A DNA stretch of 64,000 nucleotides, taken from Asterella californica. Taxonomy: Eukaryota > Streptophyta > Marchantiopsida > Marchantiales > Aytoniaceae. Location of the stretch: the NCBI GenBank assembly GCA_036924285.1, contig JAYKYS010000015.1:8246001-8310000 (forward strand), in the 5' to 3' direction. The position numbers were made by a program, and so were the translations under genes. Positions 53,166 through 62,100 of this stretch are shown here, in pieces. Under the pieces are notes generated by a model that saw nothing but the letters and a program-made list of their open reading frames with translations, had not been told where the DNA came from and ran no database searches. How positions within the stretch are numbered: the first letter of the stretch is position 1; every line of letters begins with the position of its first letter.

Positions 53166-56100
53166 CTGCTCAGTCACAAGTGCCAAACGATTGGATTTGT
53201 TACAAGTACATCGTACCTTGATTATATATAAGGACAACAGTTGAATGTCGACCAGCCCTTTACCAACGCCATCTTTATACCAGACTGGCGAGAGTGAGCG
53301 TTGAACTTTAAAAGGCCTAAACTTTACAGTAACTAATCTACAAGGACTGGATGTACATATTAATTTTCTTTCTCTCGACAGATAGATTCCGGTTACAACG
53401 AGGTCCTTCACAGTACCGTATTTTGATGTGCGTTTTGAACTAAACGACCTAAAATGAACCTGCACAGTCATTCAGGATCACGCTAACTAAATCACCGACT
53501 GTACACTGTCCAAGCTCACTCTTAGTTCTACGAGGTTCATTCACCTCTACTATATTAACCTCAGTCTCACCTCTCTAGGATTGATCACTGATCTCTTACT
53601 GACTTTTTTACTTACTTCTTGTCTGTAACATAGAGTATATATATATATATTTTTATTTTTATTTTTATTTTTATTTTTTATTTTTTATTTTTTATTTTTT
53701 TTAATTCAAAGCGACCACGGTGGGCCGGACTTAAATTTTATTAAGGCGGAAGGGCGCCACCCCGATACAATATTCCGGTCCCGGCCCCTACAGCCCCTAG
53801 TAAGGACCCCCCAGTACTGGTCCTCCGCCAACCGGCTGTCGCGCCCCGCCATGTGGCCATTCCTCCACGCCTTATCCCGGGTCCCGACGAGGTCCCCTCT
53901 CTCCTCTCTCACTTTCTCATTCGAGTCCGAGGTACCGTCTTTCTCGTCAGCACTCAAGTAGGTCTTCGTCCTGCGAGTGCACGCACCCCCAACGATACAC
54001 TCATTGCCATAGCCACGAGCGGGGGTCAGCGGAGGCCGCGGCAGGGTCTTTTCCATCTCCTCGATAGTCACCACGCGGACGTCCGGATTGGGGGTCATCT
54101 GCTTAAATCGATTGACAGTGCTGTGAACAGTCTTCGAGGCAATCATCGTCAGATAATCGTCGTTAAGAGGTTTTCTGACACCATGCTTGTCTTTACTCTT
54201 GTCAGCCAGATCAAGGGACTTGCTCGCCCGGCCCCACACCACCATCATCGCCTCGAGGTCAGCCTTCACGGTTTGGCTCAGTCTAGATCCGAGCGGCGGC
54301 AGGGGCGGAAGGTTGCCGCTCCCCCCGAGGGAGAGGTCGTCGACCTTTCTCCACGCACTATCCTGTCTCGAGTTCTTGGTATCGTATCTCTCTTCCTTTC
54401 CCCCTCTTGAGTGCTCTTTCCGACTGCCGTAGCTTCTATTCTTCATCTCCTTCATTGTTGAATGTGAAGTTTCGGCCGTCGTTTTGTGCATCTCTTCTGT
54501 TGATTTGCAGGAGCCCTTGGATCGTTCCTATCGACCCCATAGCCTTGACCCAGGCATTTTTTTTTTCTTGGCTCCCGTCTTCCTTTAGGCCGGGCCATAG
54601 AGTTTTGGCAACTTCAGCAACGATTCTCGCTGCTGGCCGGTCGTTTTTCTGACCCCTGAAGATCACATCCGCTCTCTCTTTCCAGGTAACCATAGTGTGC
54701 TCAGAGAGTAGACAGACCAACGCCGGGTTTTGTTTTCTAGTTTTCAGAGCCTGGTCGATCGACTTAAGGAGCCCGCTGCCTTCAGTGTAGCCAAGCCCAC
54801 ATTCTCTTCTATGCAGTTGGAGTCGCCTCCATCTTTCCCTGGCGGGGGGGCAGTCCCAGAAGAGGTGTTCCATAGTCTCTGTTTCCCCACACCCTCTCGC
54901 GCACTTCCCGTCACCAATCCCCATCATCGAGGCCCTTCTATTCGTGAAAAAGCCCCGGTTAAGGAGCCGCCACAGCCAGACATTTAATCTAGTCGACCCC
55001 CCACTTTGCCAAACCTTCCTCCACCTTTCTTCCCATTCTTGCTCATTGTCCGTCACCCCCCATCTCCTATTCAGTTTACTACAGTCGGTTTTCTCATCGG
55101 CCAACAGCCACTTCCAAGTCTTCAGGCAAGACTTCCACCCCTTCATACAGCGACCCTCCTTACTCCAGCCCCAGCTTTCGCTCTCTTGAAGCTTCCCAGG
55201 GATCACCTGCGACTCACCCGCCCACCGTATAAGCCTCCCTAGAGCCGTTCCTTCGGAGTCCTCCGTATTATCTTGCGAGAAGTGAAGAGATACTCTCCCT
55301 AGCGAGATCCTCAGATCCCTGAGTTTCAGTTCATTTAGAGTGCCGTACCGACCCCTTCTTAAACCTCCTAGCGCCTCTCTCATGTCTTGGTCTCCCACCG
55401 CCATCGCCTTCTGCCAGAGCTCCGCCACCACCCTAGCGGAAAGTGGCCCGGGGAGGAGCGGCCGGTCCCATTCAAAGCTCAGTTTACCATGAACCTTTTT
55501 CCAGCTCTTCAGCAGGCTGTCGAGAGTCGGAAGCATCCGAGCGCGAAGGTCCGGGATCATCAGGAGCCCTTCCTCCGGGGTCCATCCCCTAGTCCTTCGT
55601 TTGTGCTTTCCTTGTTCCATAGCTTGCTTGATGCCCCACCTGGCTATGCTCGCCCATTCCTGCTTCCCCCCCTCCAGAATCTTTCCTAGATATTTAAGCT
55701 TCACGGCTTGAGCAACAACCTGGAACGGGACTAGCCCCAACCCCCCTCGTCCTTTCGCCTTGGTGATGTCGTCCCAGGCCACCAGGGGAGTCTTGCTCCT
55801 CCCTTCCGGATTTCTTCCCCATAGGAAGGTTCGGCATACTTCCTCCATCTTACGGTACCCGGTGGCACTACAGTCAAGGCTTGTTAGCTGGTAGGAAGGT
55901 ATTGATCTCAGTACGTGCGTAAGCAAGACTGTCCTGCTCGGCCACGATAGCATTTTATTCGACCAGTGCTGCAGCTGTTGTTGAAGACGACCCACTAGTG
56001 CCTCATCAACCTGAGAGTTCACCAGGCCCCTCCCGATCCAAGCCCCCAGATATTTCACCAGCTGTCCCTTCTTCGCTATTACACATCCGGAGTCTTCCAG

Positions 56101-59100
56101 CCATCTAGGTATCTCCTCCATACCGATAGGGATTACAACAGATTTCCCTAGATTAAGAGAGGCCCCAGAGACTTCCTCGTAGCGGTGAATCGTTTCTTTC
56201 GTTGCTTTAAAGCACTCCTCCGTGCCCCTAATCATGATTCCGGTATCGTCTGCAAATAGCTGATGTAGAAGAGGAGTCCCTTCGCCAGAACCTATCCCTT
56301 CAATTGTCCCTCTGTCCCTTTCATGCTTTAGTAGGTTCATTAGGGGTTGGGTAGCAATAGCGAATAGGTAAGGAGCAACAGGACACCCTTGCCGGACCCC
56401 CCTTCCCAGTGCAATCGCTTCAGTAAATCCTCCGTTGACATGTACTTTGGACTGGCAGTTATCCGACAGCCCCCTTAGCAGGCCCACCAGGTGCGGGTCG
56501 AACCTCATCTGCCTCATAGTCTCCCACAGATAGTCTTGAGAGACTCGGTCGTATGCTTTCATGAAATCGAGTTTTAGGAAGAGCGCAGGGATTTTTTTGG
56601 CCTCGGCAAATTCTTGGCCAAGTTTGAAGCTCAGTATGTTGTCAGATATGTCTCTCCCTTGAATAAATCCTGTTTGCTGTTCGTCCACGACATTTCCAAC
56701 CACTGGCTTTAGTCTTTCCGCAATCAGCTTGCTTAGTATCTTGTATGTGACCGTCAAGAGGGATATCGGCCTCCAGTTGCTCAGCTCTTGCTTGTTGCCC
56801 CCTTTCAGAATTAGTTTTATCACCCCTTGTAGCGTCTTGTCATCGATTTTCTTTGTAGTCCAGAACTCCTTCACCATCGCATAGCACCCTTCCTTCATAA
56901 ATGGCCAGCACTCCTGCACTGCTTCGTACGTGACCCCATCCAAGCCCGGTGATTTTTCCTTGGGGAAGTCCTGAACCAGGGTATCCAGTTCCTCCTGAGT
57001 CGGCATTTCAATCATTCGGGAGTTCTCCCGGTCAGTAACCCATTTCGTGGTGAGTCCCAGAACCTTTTCCCTTTTGTCCAGGTTTAGAGCTACTTCGAGA
57101 TCTTCCCAGAACAGCCCGGAGTAGTAGCGGTGTACCCTTCCCAGTATCTTCTCCGGATCCTCGGCAACCGTCCCATCTTCGATCTCCACTCCCTTCATTG
57201 CTTCCCGGTTGTGCTTAGCCTTGAGCTGGGCAAAGAAATACCGAGACGGGGCTTCTCCTTCTTTCAACCATCTGATGCGGCTCCTTTTTCTCCATATTAT
57301 CGCGTCTTGGTGTTCCCTTTTTCGTAGTTTCCCTTCAACTTCCTGCAGCTCCCTCGAGGTCTCCGGCGTGTTTTGCATAGCCACCAGGTTCCTCAGTCTT
57401 AAGAGCTCCTCCTCTAGCTCCGCCCTTGGAGGCATTTTCTGCCCCTCGTTTCTCTTCTCTTCTATTAGCACACGTCTTATCTTAGCCCATCCAATGACCC
57501 ACTTCACTCTTGGATCTCCGTTACTCCTCTGTTGTTCTCTCCACACTGCTTCCACCCTAGCCTTAGTCCTCGGATTTTTCAGCATGTTAGCATCCATCTT
57601 GAAGTAAGAAGATTTCCGGCATGTCGTGTAGGAAGGTTCTTCTTGTAGTTTGATGCTAACCAGAACTGGAATGTGGTCGGAGAGGGTCTGTCTCCCATCG
57701 TGCACCACTAGAGTCACTCCAGCACACCATTCAGCCCGGTTGTTGAGGTAGCACCTATCGAGCCTCGCTTGGTCTTGTCTGTCCCCAACCTTCACTTGTC
57801 TCGTATAGACAGGTCCTTCCTTTCTTTGAGCGCAGAATAGCGCATCAACCAGGTCAGCTTGTAGGAGGGTGTTCCTCCAGAGTCTCAGTTCATTGCCATG
57901 TAAGAGTGGGGAGGGGCCGAAGCTGTCATCTGGCAATTCAACCATATTCCAGTCCCCCATCAGGACCCACCTCCCTTCCCTCGTTAGGTTCCCAAGCCAC
58001 TCCCATAGTCTCCTTCTTCCTTCCCTTCTGTTCGGGGCGTAGACAGACGCCACCCCAATAGTTCCTATACCCGTTAGGATTTTTCCCCATGCGACTGAGC
58101 CATCACCTCTTACCCCGTGCTCTGTTACCTTCAGGTGTTCTCTTAACAGAAGAGCGGCCCCCCCTCTACCCCCTTCGGTATAGTCCACGATACGACTGCT
58201 TGTAGGCAGAATGGCTTTCAGATTGTTTTCTAGTTTCTGCTCCTCCGTTTTTAGCTCTTGCAAGGCGATGATGTCCGCCGGTACTCTATCCCTCTCCAGC
58301 CATCGTTTGATAATGGTCGCCCGGTGTGGATCTCCGAGTCCTCTGACGTTCCACGAAGCACATTTGATTGTATTCTGCATATATTATCTTTGTTGTTGTC
58401 TCCCTTCTTCCCTTCAGAGTTCCTTATCATGCCTTCTTCGCTGGCCGCACTTCCTCGAGCAGATTCCTTGTCAGCGAGGCGCTCCCTTTCTTAGCTGCCT
58501 TTCCTTTGTTGATGGTCGTCTTCCCGACCCCCCTTCCCGCAGGTTTGGTCAGTGTCCCCATTGCTTTCGTTGTCAGTGCCTTTCTCGCCCCTCTTCTGCC
58601 GGGTAGCTGGTTAGGCACGAGTTCCTGCAGTACCTCCCTCTCTATTTGTCTAAGTGGCGAGGTAGGCTCCCGAGCCCCCCCAGGTGGTCCCCCCCAAAGT
58701 CCCGGAGTTTCCAGCCAGTGATGCGTGTCGACTCTCCTTTCGTCCTCTCCTACTTCAGTAATTTCCTCTGCTCCTGGTTCCCAGGGCGGGGCCCGGCACC
58801 TTTCACCAGTCTCCACATCGCCGTCTCCCTCCGATTTATTCCAGAACTTAGTGCTCTTCTTCTCTTCTTCCATTGATGTCTGACCATCCCCTACTAGTGT
58901 CTTGCCATCGTCTGAGATTCCTTTGTCAGAGCGTCTCTCCTTGTCCTCTTCGTCTCCTTTCATCTCGCCTCCTCCTTCTCCCTCCTGACAGTCCCCTTCT
59001 CCCGTGCCTTCCTGCTCTGCCCTTCCCGTAGATTCCTTCGTAGTTGTTTCTGTATTCTTCTTGCTGCATCCAGTCTCCATGCCTATGCTGTTGTCCTCCT

Positions 59101-62100
59101 TTAGTGACCCTTCTTCCGCATTCATTCTACACTCTGTTCGAGGTACAACCCCTGCTGCCTCCTCGTTTAGATCTGGTAGAGTTCTCGTAGGGTTGCCTGG
59201 TTGCTTCAGTGGACTTTCAGAGGATCTTGCCTCACCGGTCGGAGAAGTGGAGGTAGTAGCCGATCTGAGCCTTCCATCGTCCCCCCTTTCTTCGGTAGGC
59301 TTTTCCCCGGATGCGGTTTTCTCTTTGTTCCCTGATTTGCCCTCGCCCCCTTCTGAGGATCCGCCCTGAGTTTCATCCTCCCCCTCCAATGCTTTGAATC
59401 TATTGGTCGACCCCTTAACCTTCTCCTCTCTACTCTGTTTCCTGATCCACTTTTTTTTTTTAACTTGCGTGTAGCCTTCAGTATTATCTCCTTTGGTTAC
59501 TGTTTCCGCCAGGGGGCCCTGGCCGTTCTTTGGAGTGGAGGAGTTTTGACCGGCATCAGCCCCGGGTGGGGGGTCAACTCCCTTCCTAACGATTGCATCG
59601 GGACAGTTCCTTGCGTAGTGCCCTTTTTTTTTGCAGGTAAAGCAGGTGTCAGGCAATGATTGGTAGATTATCGGTTGTATGATCGCTTCGCCCACCCCAA
59701 CTTTCACTTGCAGGTGGTCCTTCAGTTCTTGGTCCGGGTCTATCAACACACAGCCCCTGATATGCGGGTACGAGTTTGTGGATTTCATGGTCGCTTTGTA
59801 TAGTATTGGGCCTATAGCTGCCAGCATAGTGTCTGCTCCAATCTCTAGGGTCGGGTCAACCAGGGGGAGGTCAACCCACACCGCCACCGCCTTGGAGTTT
59901 TCTTGTTGGGTTCTAAAACCAGGAGACCATGGGGCGGCCACCACTATTCTCCCGTTACAGAACAAGGGGGCCTCCCGAAGAAGTAGGTTTCGCTGTTCAG
60001 CTGATTCAAGAACGACCAGGAAGTTCCTCCGGCCCAGCATGCGTAGCTGAGTAATGTGCAGCCCCATCCCTTGCACAAGTCTCCACGAAGTCCATGCTTC
60101 AAAGGCGTCTCGGGAGGGACTGCAATCCACCGTGGATAGCACCACCGCTTTCTCTTTGAGCAGGGCCAGACGGCTGGCTACCAGGTTCCTGTCTAGTTCT
60201 ACCACCACCCCCCGCTTTAGTTCTCCCAATTGCTGATTCCTCTGAATGCTCCGGAGGGCCTGCACTAACTCTTCATCAGGCATCCCCGCACCCGCCAGCG
60301 GGTTCAGCCCTTCAAGGTAAGGATCCTGTCCATTTTTCCCCAGTGCCTTCAGTGGTTTCAGCCAGCTGCTTTCTTTTTGCCCCTTCTCACCGGATTTCTC
60401 TTTCTCTTTTTCAGCTTTGTGCCCCCATGCATTCGCCGGCGTCGGTACGCCCTTCGGCCCATAGAGTATATAACATAGAGTATATAACAACCCTTCTTGG
60501 AAGATGATGAGTTGACTGATGCTTTTACTGATATCTCATATTCAGAAGAGAGTAATCATTACATTTGATTTTCAAACATGGTATTATAATTCAGGTAATA
60601 GCAGCATTAGCAAGGAGATTGAAGAACAGAGAGTGAAAAAGACATAGAGCGAGCACACCATCAAAACGTCAATAGAAGTCGTATAATGTCAAGAGAAATC
60701 GTTACTCAATGGATAACGACGGATGATAAACTGCTGATGTGTTCATCAATTCTTTGTCTTCAAACTTCAAATAGGTTCTAAAAATTGAGATTTTAACTTA
60801 GTGTATATTTAATACCACTGACATTAAAAAAGAGTGTTAAAAATAATATCTAGATTAAGACTTCAGTCACTCTTAGTCCTCTTAGTTAAATAATTTCTAG
60901 TATATTAATTTCAGTATCATCTCTCTATAACTGATCACGGACCTCTTAGTGATCTCTTGTCTATAGGTTATATATAACAACCCTTCATGGGAGATGATGA
61001 GTCGACTGACCTGGTATCCAGGAGAGAGTATTCATTATATTTGGTTCTCAAACATGTGTGATGATCATTAATAGATCTAGCGTTCTCCAGACGACATTTT
61101 AGAGCACGTTTTAGTAGAAATACGAACCTGGAGCGACGACTGTTATGATCTCTCCAATGTCGTAGTAGTCCCGATACGAAGTGGTCCACAACGGCGTCGT
61201 TCGATTGGAGCGGACTTGCAAGTCCGCCATGTAACTGTAGTACGAACGAAGTTGGTATTCCGGGTTAATGGACGATGTTAGCCGGATGTGAGCGCCGCGC
61301 GCTCTCTCGGCCACAGTGTCGAGGTTTCGTAGCTTGTCGTCCGTGTTCATGCTAAATATGAACAGCCTGACGAGATTTTCCTGAATCTGGTCCACCGTCA
61401 TGTTGAGCCAACTGTCGTAAGATATATCGCCGTTCGTGAAAACGATGACATTCTTAGACCTCGTGCCATGGACTGACCGGATCAAGCTCAAAGCTTGCTG
61501 CAGTCCGGCCGTCAGGTTGGACGACCTGACTTGGACGTCATCCGGGGCTACGCGAAGCTTGTCGAGTTCCTGCTTCAGAGGCTCCAGTTCCGTGTGATTC
61601 TGCGGATCCAAATTATTGAGAGTGACTCTTACCTGTTCACGCACCCATTGCAAAACAAAGAGCAGCGATGTCACTCACAATTTTCAAGATCCGACTCCAA
61701 TCGACAACACCGAAACGTAAGTGATGATGCACGTGAAGTTGTTCCCTTCGAAATCCGAAATTGATTGACAGAGAGGATCGGGAACTTACAGATTCCGTCA
61801 CAAGTGCATTAGCCTCTGCTGCCGACGAGAAATGTACGACATTAACCCAGTCATTTTCATTCACTGCGCCAAGGAGCTTCTTTGCGAATTTTTTGGCAAA
61901 AGTGAGCGTGTCACTCTTTTCAGTATACGATGCATCCAGGGACTGCGTTCTCGAGTCCACAAGAATCACGAGGTGATTCTGCTGGGAGATCGCGGCGTTG
62001 TACCATGGCCTAAGTCGACTGTCATAATCTGTGCACGGATATAACGACGTAGGGTCCGCCTCTTCCTGGACAACAGAAAAGAAGGAATCTTAATGAGCCG

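Larger units (their letters stand above)
53642..60470 (-). mobile_element. L1-type LINE inside an intron of the alpha-2/delta-like gene
   Basis: ORF1 and ORF2 intact, A-rich tail at the left end, and a perfect 16-bp target duplication TAACATAGAGTATATA at 53,626-53,641 and 60,471-60,486. It is in the same orientation as the host gene, in the ~8-kb intron between 61,127 and 53,166. The right end starts within ORF1's open frame with no 5' UTR, so the copy is slightly 5'-truncated. Perfect duplication and open frames indicate a recent insertion. Confidence 0.95.

Noticed and set aside
53853..54410. 185-codon plus-strand frame in the LINE 3' region
   Set aside because: Antisense to the LINE, no motif; most likely a by-product of the GC-rich composition.
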